Origin: Acinetobacter proteolyticus
GTDB taxonomy: Bacteria; Pseudomonadota; Gammaproteobacteria; Pseudomonadales; Moraxellaceae
DNA: 64,000 nucleotides
Direction: 5' to 3'
NCBI RefSeq assembly: GCF_000367945.1
Contig: NZ_KB849177.1
Span: 128,531 to 192,530, forward strand
The notes below the pieces were generated by a model that was not told the DNA's origin, did not search any database, and saw only the letters and a list, made by a program, of their open reading frames with translations. Shown here piece after piece: positions 45,971 through 55,205 of the stretch (position 1 is the stretch's first letter; each line of letters opens with the position of its first letter). The position numbers and the translations under genes are program-made.

Positions 45971-46681
45971 TCATTTCTTCTTTTCAACAATGAATGCTGG
46001 AATTCGTTCCCCACCGATTACGTTACCTACATAGCTGTTATTCCCTCTACTGTAGGCCCATAGATAGATCTCTTTATCTGTAGGTAAAGTTCGCTCATAA
46101 ACAGCTTCTTTTCGAGAAAAATAAGCCCAGCCTTTTTGACCGTGCACTCTGCATTTTTCTTGTCTAATTGCAAATACATCCGCAATAGATTGTACAGACG
46201 TTCCTCTAAGACCTGTGTTGCAGCCATGTAGAACTAAGTTAGCATTTGGAGACCAGCGCAATTTCTCTAATTGGAATATTTCAGTATAGGAAATTGTACC
46301 GTCCTCTAAAACTTCATTACTTGCGTTTCTGGTGCTTAAAAATTCTAAGCCATCGTTACCGCCATCTGTTTTGCTAGAGTGGCTAAACACATGCATTTCT
46401 TTCACTTTGGCAACGGTTTTATTTATCTCGTCATAGATCTCGGCCCAAACCTTTTTAAAGTCCTGTCCTGACGTAACTTGGTACTCTTTAAATACATAGT
46501 TATCACCGCAGTTTTTTAGCTTCAGTTGGGATAGCCAGTGATTTGATGCTCTTTGAAAAGCCTTGTCATCGCTCTTTGATGGTTTGTAGTAATAAACACA
46601 TATTAAATATTCTTTTAACTTGATGGGCTGTTTATGTACAGATTCAGCCTTTGTATTGGTTTTGCAGGTTCCTTGTGTCAC
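45971..46681 (-). CDS. Putative caspase-fold (His-Cys dyad) protein, candidate type VI effector
   Basis: The 236-aa protein starts at GTG 46681, overlapping the PAAR stop as GTGA. It has no signal peptide or membrane segment. Two blocks look like a clan-CD/DUF4347-like caspase fold: KEMHVFSHSSKTDGGNDGLEF with candidate His101, and NANLVLHGCNTGLRG with candidate Cys154, each at the end of a hydrophobic strand. I infer a cysteine-peptidase-like enzyme delivered through the PAAR partner. Alternatives are a structural remnant or a non-proteolytic member. The next gene is a possible immunity protein. Confidence 0.6.
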   Translation of the reverse strand: MTQGTCKTNTKAESVHKQPIKLKEYLICVYYYKPSKSDDKAFQRASNHWLSQLKLKNCGDNYVFKEYQVTSGQDFKKVWAEIYDEINKTVAKVKEMHVFSHSSKTDGGNDGLEFLSTRNASNEVLEDGTISYTEIFQLEKLRWSPNANLVLHGCNTGLRGTSVQSIADVFAIRQEKCRVHGQKGWAYFSRKEAVYERTLPTDKEIYLWAYSRGNNSYVGNVIGGERIPAFIVEKKK

Positions 46682-47193
46682 TCCGGCTCTCCGATAAAAA
46701 TGTGAATATCTTCAGCTTTGGTCGTATGAAACCTTTTTGTATATCCATTTTCATCTGTGGTTCCTGAAGCTACGACACTACCAGTAGAGTCTTTGAGGTG
46801 ATAGGGGATGTTTGCCAAGGGTTCATTATCATCTCTGTCGATCAATTGAACACGTTCATCAAAATTTAATTGCTCAATAATATTCTGAACATTACTTGCT
46901 TGCCCTGAACTAGCACCCGAACCAGAGCCACCAGTTCGCACAGCTAAATCTGAAATCTTCATGTACTTTGCGCCACATGTTGCTGGGTCACCAGCCACAA
47001 TTAAATTACGGCCCTTAACCTGTATAAATCCTCGTTGTGTAGCTATGGCTTTAGAAACCACATTACATTTAGGGCAATAATGACTCATTCCCTCTAAATG
47101 AGCCGCTTTACCATCTACCAGCCAAGAATCATCTCCTTCAATGATCTTGCCACCGTGATTAGTAAAACACCCTCTTGTTATAAATGCTTGCAT
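46678..47193 (-). CDS. PAAR-domain type VI secretion spike protein with C-terminal extension
   Basis: From ATG 47193 the product is 171 aa. Residues 1-85 form a PAAR domain (AFITRGCFTNHGGKIIEGDD, SHYCPKCNV, GRNLIVAGDPATCGAKY) with His and Cys residues suitable for the zinc tip. A Gly/Ser linker (88-99) leads to a beta-sandwich-like extension (VQLIDRDDNEPLANIPYHLKDSTGSVVASGTTDENGYTKRF). PAAR proteins cap VgrG and carry cargo. The frame stays open to 47283, but the added residues are a poor leader. It is operonic with the next two genes. Confidence 0.85.
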   Translation of the reverse strand: MQAFITRGCFTNHGGKIIEGDDSWLVDGKAAHLEGMSHYCPKCNVVSKAIATQRGFIQVKGRNLIVAGDPATCGAKYMKISDLAVRTGGSGSGASSGQASNVQNIIEQLNFDERVQLIDRDDNEPLANIPYHLKDSTGSVVASGTTDENGYTKRFHTTKAEDIHIFIGEPE

Positions 47194-47531
47194 ATTATGA
47201 ATATCCAGAATTATTAAAATAAATAGAAAATTTAAAAATAATTGGATAAAGATTGTCACCTTTATGATTTTTATGCAAAGCATTGCCTAATTTGTTTATA
47301 AATTAGATGCTTTATGTGTGTTTAATGAGTTTAAATATAATAAATTGGATTATATTGAATTTATTGTGGAAATATGAGCTTTCATTAATTACCTATATTA
47401 TGTACACATCTATTTACCCATACTGTGAAAACAAATAGCAACTTATTAAAGATGTCGTTATTTAAAGGCTGATTTAAAAATACAATACCTACAGCAAGTG
47501 ATAACAAATAAACCTTCATATTCAGCGTTGA
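47194..47531. other. AT-rich intergenic region upstream of the PAAR operon
   Basis: These ~340 bp are strongly AT-rich with many short A/T runs and no supported gene. They must hold the promoter of the PAAR operon on the minus strand. The composition contrasts with neighbouring genes and suggests horizontally acquired DNA. Confidence 0.5.
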
Positions 47532-48143
47532 TTAGTCTGCTTTTACTTTACAAAAGGGATCAACGTTTGGATTGCTATTCCAGATATATTCGGCCTCTTC
47601 AGCACAAAGCTGGGCAACTTTTTCACCCTGTGTGTCATGGATGAAGGCAAGGGTCATATCCATACCTGCGCTCACACCCGATGAGGTATAGAATTTCCCA
47701 TCAATCACCCAACGGGCTTGGGCTTGCCACAACACTTGGTCATTAAGTTTTTGTACGAACTCAAATGCCATTTTATTTGATGTTGCCTTTACACCATTTA
47801 AAAGACCGGTCGCTGCAAGTAATGAACTGCCTGTACAGATTGTCAGAACATATTTGCTTTGATCCGCTAAAGTTTTAAGTTGATCAAGAAACTGTTGATT
47901 TTTGATTAATTCAAAAGTCACGATGCCGCCTGGAACGAGCAGAATACTTTGGTCATTCATGTGCATTTCGCTAAAGGATTTGGTTTGAATACAAACACCA
48001 TGCTTATTGGAAACTAGACCGCCATTCAGACTGTAAAGCTGGACTTGATAGTGCTGTTGCAATAGGCCAAACAATTCAACAGGTCCCATAATATCAAGGG
48101 TTTCAAAGTCTTCAAATACGACAGCATGTACAGAAATAGGCAT
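47532..48143 (-). CDS. DJ-1/PfpI-family protein
   Basis: The 203-aa protein (ATG 48143; a GTG four codons earlier is possible but GAGAAAAG fits the later start) has the class I glutamine-amidotransferase-like fold. Features are VVFEDFETLDIMGPVELFG, the acidic helix start and nucleophile Cys103 in LTICTGSSLLAATGLLNG. It resembles isonitrile hydratase (InhA) and the N-terminal halves of GATase-AraC regulators, but has no DNA-binding domain. It is divergent from the phzF-like gene. Substrate unknown. Confidence 0.85.
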   Translation of the reverse strand: MPISVHAVVFEDFETLDIMGPVELFGLLQQHYQVQLYSLNGGLVSNKHGVCIQTKSFSEMHMNDQSILLVPGGIVTFELIKNQQFLDQLKTLADQSKYVLTICTGSSLLAATGLLNGVKATSNKMAFEFVQKLNDQVLWQAQARWVIDGKFYTSSGVSAGMDMTLAFIHDTQGEKVAQLCAEEAEYIWNSNPNVDPFCKVKAD

Positions 48144-48417
48144 GGCTTTTCTCACTTGATTTATCTGCTAAACACCATAGTCAGCTGTAAATTTTTTATT
48201 GTGAATATTCTGTATGGCTTATTTTGAATTATGCTAAATCAGTGGACTTTTGGCCTGATCTGTTAGCAAGCGAAACGCATTTTTTGCTTAAAATTTAAGC
48301 GTTTAAGCAGGCTGAATGAGAAAAGCAGCGGTGTATCGTAAATTTAGAAAAATCTGTATCTATAATTTCTGGACCAGATGTTCAAAAATAACTGAAAAAT
48401 AGAGCGAGTGCCGTGTT

Positions 48418-49236
48418 ATGAAGATGTATCAAGTGGATGCTTTTACCCAAGAATTATTCAAAGGCAATCCAGCAGGTGTAATCGTTGTTGATGAATGGTT
48501 GGATGAGCATTTGATGCAGAATATTGCCATGGAAAACAATTTATCTGAAACGGCTTTTGTAAAAACCATTAATGAGCATAATTATGAAATTCGCTGGTTT
48601 TCTCCACTCAATGAGGTTGCGTTTTGTGGACATGCCACTTTAGCCAGTGCTTTTGTTTTATTTAAAGATTTCACCAAGCTTGAAACCATCCAGTTTCATG
48701 TACGCGATTTAGGTATTTTTATTGTTAGCCAAGATGCTGATGGTAAAATTAAAATGAATTTTCCGATTCGTAAAGCAGAGTTGGTTGCTGACTATCCGCC
48801 AGTATTACGTGAAGGGCTCACCAAGCCTTTTAAAGCAGTTTATCGTAATGTCCAAGCCTATATTATTGAATATGAAACCGTACAGGATGTCTTGGATGAA
48901 CAACCAGATTTTGAAAAATTAAAACAACTCGGACAAATTCGTACTGCGATTACCGCTTCTCAGCCTGATGTTGCCATTACTGCCAGAGGTGAAGGGCAGT
49001 TTGATTGCGTTTCTCGTTATTTTGCACCAGCGATTGGTATTGATGAAGATCCTGTAACTGGTTCAATTCATACCGCGATTGTTCCGCTTTGGGCTGAAAA
49101 GTTGAATCAGACTCAATTAACGGCCTTTCAGGCATCTCAACGAGGTGGAATTTTAGAATGTGTCATTGCATCTGAAGATCGTATTGAAATTTCAGGTTAT
49201 GCAAAATTGTATCTACAAGCTGAACTGGCAATCTGA
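48418..49236 (+). CDS. PhzF-family isomerase/epimerase-like protein
   Basis: The 272-aa protein starts YQVDAFTQELFKGNPAGV with the catalytic Glu44 in ENNLSETAFV. Further motifs are RWFSPLNEVAFCGHATLASAFVLF and SRYFAPAIGIDEDPVTGSIHTAIVPLW near the C-terminus. This is the two-domain diaminopimelate-epimerase-like fold. Most members have unknown substrates. There are no phenazine genes nearby. Confidence 0.9.
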   Translation: MKMYQVDAFTQELFKGNPAGVIVVDEWLDEHLMQNIAMENNLSETAFVKTINEHNYEIRWFSPLNEVAFCGHATLASAFVLFKDFTKLETIQFHVRDLGIFIVSQDADGKIKMNFPIRKAELVADYPPVLREGLTKPFKAVYRNVQAYIIEYETVQDVLDEQPDFEKLKQLGQIRTAITASQPDVAITARGEGQFDCVSRYFAPAIGIDEDPVTGSIHTAIVPLWAEKLNQTQLTAFQASQRGGILECVIASEDRIEISGYAKLYLQAELAI

Positions 49237-49267
49237 ATTTTAACTTAAACTGTGCAAAAACAAAGAT

Positions 49268-49296
49268 AAAAGCTGTTTAAATAAACAGCTTTTTTC
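49268..49296 (+). terminator. Terminator after phzF-like gene
   Basis: AAAAGCTGTTTA pairs with TAAACAGCTTTT, followed by T residues, ~30 bp after the stop. Confidence 0.85.
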
Positions 49297-49380
49297 AAAA
49301 CATAACTATTAAAAATGCGAATCGTTCTCTACTATAGCTTGACGTTTTTATTTAAATCACCAAAATTACTTGGATAAATT

Positions 49381-52149
49381 ATGTTAATGCGGTTTAAGCA
49401 GCTTACTCTCTCTCTTTGTTTGATCGGGTTGAGTGCGACGTCTTGGTCTCAGACAGTACTCGTAAAAAGTGAAAAAAATATTGAAGAATATAAATTAGAT
49501 AATGGTTTCAGAGTTATTCTTGCGCCAAACGATAAAGAAAACAAAGTTTACGTTAATACGGTTTATTTCACGGGTTCATTGAATGATCCAAAGGGTAAAG
49601 GTGGTCTGGCTCATCTATTGGAACATTTGGCGTTTAAAGGTACGCAGAATGTCAAAGGGGATGAGTTTCAGCGCCGTTTAGATCAATTTACTTTGATGAC
49701 CAACGCCAGCACAGACTATTACTCAACCAAATATTTAAATATCGTTCGTCCTGAAAAAAATGCGCTGAATGAGATTCTATATCTCGAATCTGAGCGTATG
49801 GACAAATTGGTACTGCAAGAAAAATTTGTACCGTCTGAAATTGAAATCGTAAAACGCGAACGTGAAATCCGTATGGATCAACCGTTTGCGGTTTTAATGG
49901 ATCAAATGTGGAAAGCGGCGTATGGCAACCAATATCTGGGTCGTTTGCCGATTGGTGATCTACCTGAATTAAAGTCGATTCAACTGAATGAATTGAATCA
50001 GTTTTATAAAACTTGGTATGCGCCGAATAATGCGGTGATGGTCATTTCTGGTAAATTTGATAAGACTGAAGTACTCAATAAGATTGACCAATATTTCAGT
50101 CCGATTGCAGCGCGTGCTGTGCCTGCTCAAGTGCAAGTGCCTGTGTTGGATTCAAGCAAAATTGAACAGCGTCAATTTACGGTACACAAGGGCAGTGATT
50201 TAGCCAAATTCCATATCTATATGAATGGCAAAAATACCAAGCTGCAGCCTGCTTTAGCCTTAGCACCCGCGCTGTACACCATGCAACCAAGCGGTACTTT
50301 ATACAAGAGCATGGTTGAGACCGGTATTAGTACGGCAGTGCAATCGACTACATGGTTAGATCAAGATTTTAATGTGGTGTTTATGGGTGCAATTTATGCC
50401 CCGAATCATGATGCCAAAAAAGTCCAAGAGGCGCTCACGGCAGGTGTTGAAAATAGCCATGAGTTTAGTGAAGCTGAGTTACAACGAATCAAGAATATCA
50501 CGCAAAATGATGCGGATACGATTATGAATGATGCGGTGGCTTTGGGTTCACGTCTAAGTGATTACGCAGTTTCATCTCATGGTCAATGGGATCAATACTT
50601 TAAAGATTTGCAGGCTGTTAAAGATTTAAAATTAAAAGATGCCAATCAAACCTTAAAAGACTTTTTAGTTTCATCCCATCGTATTTCAGGTGATATTTTA
50701 CCGACGCCGGAAGATCAGAAAAAAGCGATGACCTTGAAGGCTGAACAAAAGCCCAAAACGCTCGACCAAACTGCTGAAAAGCCTGAGCCTTTAAAAGATG
50801 CCAGTGTGTATAAGCAGGAAGTTAGCCAGTTTATGGCACAGTCTGCTCAGCAATTGCAAAAAAATGAGCAAAAAATTCAGCGCGGTGAATTAAAGAATGG
50901 CATTCGCTACGCGCTATTCCCAACGCCTACACGTGACGATAAAACCTATGCCACGATTAGCTTGGATTTTGGTGATGAGAAAGCCCTGTTTGGTAAAGGA
51001 GTCACTTTAGATTTAACCAGCTATTTAATGCTACGGGGTTCTGAGAAGCATACCTTGCAGGAAATTACCGATAAGGCGATTGCGGCGAGCGGTGGCGCAT
51101 CGGTCAGTTCAAATGGCAATGGTTTTACCATCGTTGTTCAAGCGAAAAAAGACAAATTTGAAGACTTCTTAAACTTTATTATTGATGTCGTTAAACAGCC
51201 GAAATTCTCACAAACTGAATTTGATTTGGCAAAAAATCAAAGTTTGTCGGTGTTGGATCGTCCATATACGGAACCCGCGGTTGTGTCATCGATGACTTTG
51301 TCTAAAATTCTGGAAATCTACCAACCAGGCGATATCCGTTATCACTTTGAACCAGAACTTGCGAAAAAACAAATTGGGGAAGCAACTCAGCCACAAGTTA
51401 AACAATTCTATAATCAGTTCTTTGAGACCGATCATGCACAAATTGCAGTGACAGGCGATTTTGATGCCAAAAAAATGCAAAACACGTTGCAAAAGGCCTT
51501 TGGTTCTTGGAAAGCGAAACAGCCTTTCACCAAAGTGACCGGTCAATATACGGTATATAAAGCGCAGAAAGTTCATGCTTTATCGGAACAGCGTGAGTTT
51601 GGTAGTTATCAAAGTGTGTTGGCACTGCCTGTGGGTTCATACCATAAAGATGCACCTGCTTTGATTATTCTCAGCCATATTTTGGGTAATTCGCAATTGT
51701 CATCACGTTTGGCTCAAGAGTTACGTGAGAAGAATGCTTTGGTGTATGGCTTTGGCAGTGGTTTAGACCTTGATCCAGATATTGATGATGGTACTTTAAG
51801 CATCACAGCAAATTATACTTCTGGTCGTTCTGAGCAAGTTTCGCAATCGGTACACAAGGTATTGAATGAGTTGCTGAGCAAAGGCGTGACTGAGCAGGAA
51901 GTGGAAGCAGCCAAAGCAGATATCATGAAGAAACGTGTGACGGCTTTGGAAGATGAGCGCAATATTCATGGCATGTTGACGGGTCAATTAGAGCGCAACA
52001 AAACGTTGTTGGATCGCGCTGAACGAGACCAAGAGCTTGCGAAATTGACCAAAGAAGACGTCAATGCGGCCATCAAAAAATACATCAAGCTTGATCAGTT
52101 TGTTGAAGTGATGGCGGATCAATATGGACAAGCACAAGACTTGAAATAA
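49381..52149 (+). CDS. M16 zinc metalloprotease (pitrilysin-like), exported
   Basis: The 922-aa protein has a signal peptide (cleavage ~23, SWS|QT) and two M16 halves. The N-terminal active half has the inverted zinc motif His78-Leu-Leu-Glu-His82 in GGLAHLLEHLAFKGT and the distal ligand region. The C-terminal half begins near residue 500 and ends ~915 and is catalytically inactive by family rule. A charged linker (KAEQKPKTLDQTAEKPEPLKD) separates them. It is predicted to degrade peptides in the periplasm. Confidence 0.92.
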   Translation: MLMRFKQLTLSLCLIGLSATSWSQTVLVKSEKNIEEYKLDNGFRVILAPNDKENKVYVNTVYFTGSLNDPKGKGGLAHLLEHLAFKGTQNVKGDEFQRRLDQFTLMTNASTDYYSTKYLNIVRPEKNALNEILYLESERMDKLVLQEKFVPSEIEIVKREREIRMDQPFAVLMDQMWKAAYGNQYLGRLPIGDLPELKSIQLNELNQFYKTWYAPNNAVMVISGKFDKTEVLNKIDQYFSPIAARAVPAQVQVPVLDSSKIEQRQFTVHKGSDLAKFHIYMNGKNTKLQPALALAPALYTMQPSGTLYKSMVETGISTAVQSTTWLDQDFNVVFMGAIYAPNHDAKKVQEALTAGVENSHEFSEAELQRIKNITQNDADTIMNDAVALGSRLSDYAVSSHGQWDQYFKDLQAVKDLKLKDANQTLKDFLVSSHRISGDILPTPEDQKKAMTLKAEQKPKTLDQTAEKPEPLKDASVYKQEVSQFMAQSAQQLQKNEQKIQRGELKNGIRYALFPTPTRDDKTYATISLDFGDEKALFGKGVTLDLTSYLMLRGSEKHTLQEITDKAIAASGGASVSSNGNGFTIVVQAKKDKFEDFLNFIIDVVKQPKFSQTEFDLAKNQSLSVLDRPYTEPAVVSSMTLSKILEIYQPGDIRYHFEPELAKKQIGEATQPQVKQFYNQFFETDHAQIAVTGDFDAKKMQNTLQKAFGSWKAKQPFTKVTGQYTVYKAQKVHALSEQREFGSYQSVLALPVGSYHKDAPALIILSHILGNSQLSSRLAQELREKNALVYGFGSGLDLDPDIDDGTLSITANYTSGRSEQVSQSVHKVLNELLSKGVTEQEVEAAKADIMKKRVTALEDERNIHGMLTGQLERNKTLLDRAERDQELAKLTKEDVNAAIKKYIKLDQFVEVMADQYGQAQDLK

Positions 52150-52160
52150 GTAATCAAAAA

Positions 52161-52185
52161 TAAAGCCACCGATCAGGTGGCTTTA
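52161..52185. terminator. Bidirectional terminator after M16 protease gene
   Basis: TAAAGCCACC pairs perfectly with GGTGGCTTTA around GATCA, followed by T residues. It lies between convergent genes. Confidence 0.88.
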
Positions 52186-52202
52186 TTTTTTAGCAATGAT
52201 GC

Positions 52203-52586
52203 TTAATGATCATGCTTATGGGCATGAAAATCTTCATTTTTACGGAAGCGTAAGTAGTTTTCAAACTGTTCACAATATTCGTCAAAGTTATCTTCTAACA
52301 TCATTTGGAATTGTTGTAGCAGATAAGACATCACTTGCTCTTTGGCATCACGCATTTCTTCGCCGTCTTTAAAATTATTGGCTGCGACCCAGGTATTAAA
52401 ACGGGCAGTGGCAAATAACATGGCTGCGCTGACCTGAGCACGTAATTCTTCTGGCTTAGCTTGCTGACCTTTGGGTGGTCGGCAGAAATCATTGGCAAGC
52501 TTAATGAACTCATCTGCACGCTCAAAAAAGACTGCATTTAAAGCTTCTTCTTCCGTCACATCAGTGGCGTTAATTTTTTGAGACAT
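52203..52586 (-). CDS. DUF3144 family protein
   Basis: The 127-aa protein (ATG 52586, with GGGAAA ~8 nt upstream; a longer frame to 52715 is unlikely) is alpha-helical and acidic. It has the family core FFERADEFIKLANDFC and ends in a His-rich tail (DFHAHKHDH). Function is unknown. The start is divergent from the hypothetical gene at 52692. Probably cytoplasmic. Confidence 0.85.
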   Translation of the reverse strand: MSQKINATDVTEEEALNAVFFERADEFIKLANDFCRPPKGQQAKPEELRAQVSAAMLFATARFNTWVAANNFKDGEEMRDAKEQVMSYLLQQFQMMLEDNFDEYCEQFENYLRFRKNEDFHAHKHDH

Positions 52587-52691
52587 GGTTTTTCCCAGCG
52601 ACAAGTTAAGACACATTATTATAGACAAAGCCTTGTCGAAACTAAACCTTTGCCTTAACCTAAAATAGCCTAAGCAATTAGAATAATCACT

Positions 52692-53324
52692 ATGCAAGAT
52701 GCAATCGCGATTCAAAGTTTAAAAACGGATATTGCTTTATTACGCCAGCATATTTATCCACCCCAATATTTAGAGCATGTCGAAGGCTTACCGATTTATT
52801 ATGGGCTGCAACAAGATGTAGATGAGTATTATCGACAATGGCAACCCTTGATTGAAAGAGCACAACAGCTATGTCAACCTTTTATGGAAGATGATGTGCT
52901 AGATGCGATTCATTTACCGAGTCATTTAAATCTGCCGCTGTTTTTCTTTCATGTCGATCGGATTCGGATTAATAAAACACGCGCTAAAGAATCGAAAACT
53001 TTTCGTGGCGTCGCTGCCTTGTTAGAAAAATGTGGGCAGTTTGAGACGGATCAGATTTTTGCAATGCAGGAATGGTTGGGTAGTGATGATACGGCTGCCT
53101 TAGTTGCGCATCGTGAGTTTATTGATTTACGAACTTATGTTTTCCAACATGGGCAAAGTGAATATACCCGAACTCGGTTTTATATGAATGGCATGATTTT
53201 GAGTGTTGAACCGCATTTTAAATTAGTCGATGCTCGGGATAAGCCACGTAAGCAGCGTAATGATAGTTATAGTGATCCGATTGCAGATAATGGAACGTGG
53301 AAGATTTTTGGGAAATATCGGTAA
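52692..53324 (+). CDS. Conserved hypothetical protein, 210 aa
   Basis: The protein has no signal peptide or membrane helix. I recognise no motif; it is rich in aromatic and Gln residues (for example LPIYYGLQQDVDEYYRQWQPLI) and has a basic C-terminal part (RDKPRKQRNDSYSDPIADNGTWKIFGKYR). ATG 52692 is preceded by TAATCACT without a strong site. A real gene is supported by length and codon usage; no function is proposed. Confidence 0.65.
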   Translation: MQDAIAIQSLKTDIALLRQHIYPPQYLEHVEGLPIYYGLQQDVDEYYRQWQPLIERAQQLCQPFMEDDVLDAIHLPSHLNLPLFFFHVDRIRINKTRAKESKTFRGVAALLEKCGQFETDQIFAMQEWLGSDDTAALVAHREFIDLRTYVFQHGQSEYTRTRFYMNGMILSVEPHFKLVDARDKPRKQRNDSYSDPIADNGTWKIFGKYR

Positions 53325-53579
53325 ATGATTTAAGCTCAATATTTTACTCAGAAATATGAGAGTCGGGAGCGTCATCTACAACCTGCGTGGTATTAAAAAG
53401 ATGTATGATTTTGATGAGTTGATGAAATTAGATTAATGAAAGCAGAGAACAGGTTTTGTAGATGACAAATGGTTTTGCCTACTTTTCCCGAAAGAAAAGT
53501 AGGTCACCGAAGGTATATCCTGAAATTGAATGAGAAGTCTGCATGACTCCGCTATGCAGTTAACTTAGAAAATGAAACT
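53325..53579. repeat. Repeat-like non-coding patch with nested inverted repeats
   Basis: No supported gene lies here. GTCATCTACAACCTG (53371-53385) is inverted at CAGGTTTTGTAGATGAC (53450-53466). A separate 10-bp stem, CCTACTTTTC (53478-53487) with GAAAAGTAGG (53494-53503) and a 6-nt loop, follows. The CCTACTTTT/AAAAGTAGG hairpin followed by TCACCGAAGG looks like a dispersed palindromic element of the REP or MITE type. Copy number cannot be seen from one window. Confidence 0.5.
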
Positions 53580-55028
53580 TTATTCCCAAAAAGCGTCCTG
53601 AACAGATAGGGTTTGAAGCTTTTTATCTGCTTTCTTGGCCACATGTGGTTGTTGTGCCTTAACCCAACCTAATGCAAATAAAAACTGCGGGTGTTCAGTA
53701 GTTTGTTGCTCAAAGATTTGCTCAGCAACAAACAGGTCATTATAAAAGCCTAAATATTCCTGAATTGGCTGTAACTTATTTAAGAATTGTTGAACCTCTT
53801 TTTCAGGAAAAATCCCAGCAATAAAGTCGATGCAATAACGCAATTGTTTGACGCGTTTACGAGTACGATGTTGTTGCTCAACTTCTAAAGTTGAAAACTG
53901 AGCTGCATCTTTCAGAATCTTTTGGTAAAGCTTGGTTAAGCTTTTAGCTGCTTGTTTAGAAAGTTTAGATTTAGACTCATGTTTACTATAGGTGAAGCTG
54001 AGTAATGCTAAAAATAGCTGTGTGGTTTGAGTGTGGCTTAATAATTGAGAAACACCACTGTCAACATTCTCAGGGAATGGGAAGTCAAAATCACAGACTT
54101 CTTTTACTAAAGGAATAACAGAATCTTGAATCGCATCATTATCGCGTGATTGACCTAATGCTCTAAAAATATCAGCCAATTGGCTTTCCCAACTAGGATC
54201 AATTTGCGCAGACCAGTTCGAAAAATGTTTTAAAGCAGAACGTAAACGACGTAAACCAACACGAGCTTGGTGAATATGATCCGCTTCGGCTACACCATCG
54301 GCAATTGCGGCTGCATTGGGTAAGATATGATTAAGCGTATTTTCGATAATCAGTTTGATTGCTTGTTCAGCACTGACATTTTTCTCTAGGCTTAGTGATT
54401 TCGCTTTGGTGGCAGGGGATACCGTTTTGCCCATAGCCAATAAATTGCCACGTTCAGCTTTACTGCGCACATCGAGCCAGAGTTGATATTTATCTACCCA
54501 TGTTTTGGCAAAATCAATCAGAGACTGTGCTGATCCTTGTTTTAACTCAAATTCAACTTCGCAGATTTTGGCTTGATCAGTTGGCGTACGGATTTCACCA
54601 TCGTCTAAGCAGACTTCAATTTGAGATCCTTCAAACTCGAATACATGGAAGGTACGCTGTACATCAGTTTGAAATTGCAGCTTTAGTTCAGCAGGTGCTT
54701 CACCTAAAACATCGCGAAGTACAGTTTGAACTGTTTGATTATGTTTGTATAAAGATAAATCCAGTTCAGGTTCTTCAGCACATTTACCTAAATAAATATC
54801 TTCTTCGATGCGTTGTAAATGGTTTTTACTGGCCGCTTTAAAGGTTTGCACCCAATGTTCACCTTCCTGACGCAAACGAATAGCCACATAATTTTTTGCC
54901 AGTAAACGGTCAGCAGTGTCATAGTATTTGGCTTGTAGCTGAATTTTTTGTGCTTTTTGTTTGCTTAAAAGCTGCAATACACTTTTTTTCTTAGATTCAG
55001 GGAGTTGAAATTTTAGCTCTATTTCCAT
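53580..55028 (-). CDS. CYTH-CHAD protein, probable inorganic triphosphatase
   Basis: The 482-aa protein (ATG 55028, MEIELKFQLPES; a longer frame to 55067 is unlikely) has an N-terminal CYTH tunnel domain with the ExExK-type MEIELKF and repeated charged strands (~1-200). A C-terminal CHAD domain (~220-480) is all helical with conserved basic residues (HQARVGLRRLRSALKHF, RKRVKQLRYCIDF). It resembles E. coli YgiF, a triphosphatase; CHAD binds polyphosphate. ppk1 is elsewhere in this window (18158-20236), which fits polyphosphate metabolism. Confidence 0.9.
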   Translation of the reverse strand: MEIELKFQLPESKKKSVLQLLSKQKAQKIQLQAKYYDTADRLLAKNYVAIRLRQEGEHWVQTFKAASKNHLQRIEEDIYLGKCAEEPELDLSLYKHNQTVQTVLRDVLGEAPAELKLQFQTDVQRTFHVFEFEGSQIEVCLDDGEIRTPTDQAKICEVEFELKQGSAQSLIDFAKTWVDKYQLWLDVRSKAERGNLLAMGKTVSPATKAKSLSLEKNVSAEQAIKLIIENTLNHILPNAAAIADGVAEADHIHQARVGLRRLRSALKHFSNWSAQIDPSWESQLADIFRALGQSRDNDAIQDSVIPLVKEVCDFDFPFPENVDSGVSQLLSHTQTTQLFLALLSFTYSKHESKSKLSKQAAKSLTKLYQKILKDAAQFSTLEVEQQHRTRKRVKQLRYCIDFIAGIFPEKEVQQFLNKLQPIQEYLGFYNDLFVAEQIFEQQTTEHPQFLFALGWVKAQQPHVAKKADKKLQTLSVQDAFWE

Positions 55029-55205
55029 GATGTTATGACTCCTGACCACCGAGAATGATATAGACAAAACTTAGTATAACTTGTTGATCTCAAAAATCAT
55101 TGTAAAGTTGTTTTAAGCTTGGAAAGGATGGCACGCAATGACTTTATTTTGTACAGAAAATGCATTAACGTGTGGAGAGTCTTGAACGATTAGGATGATC
55201 TAAAA

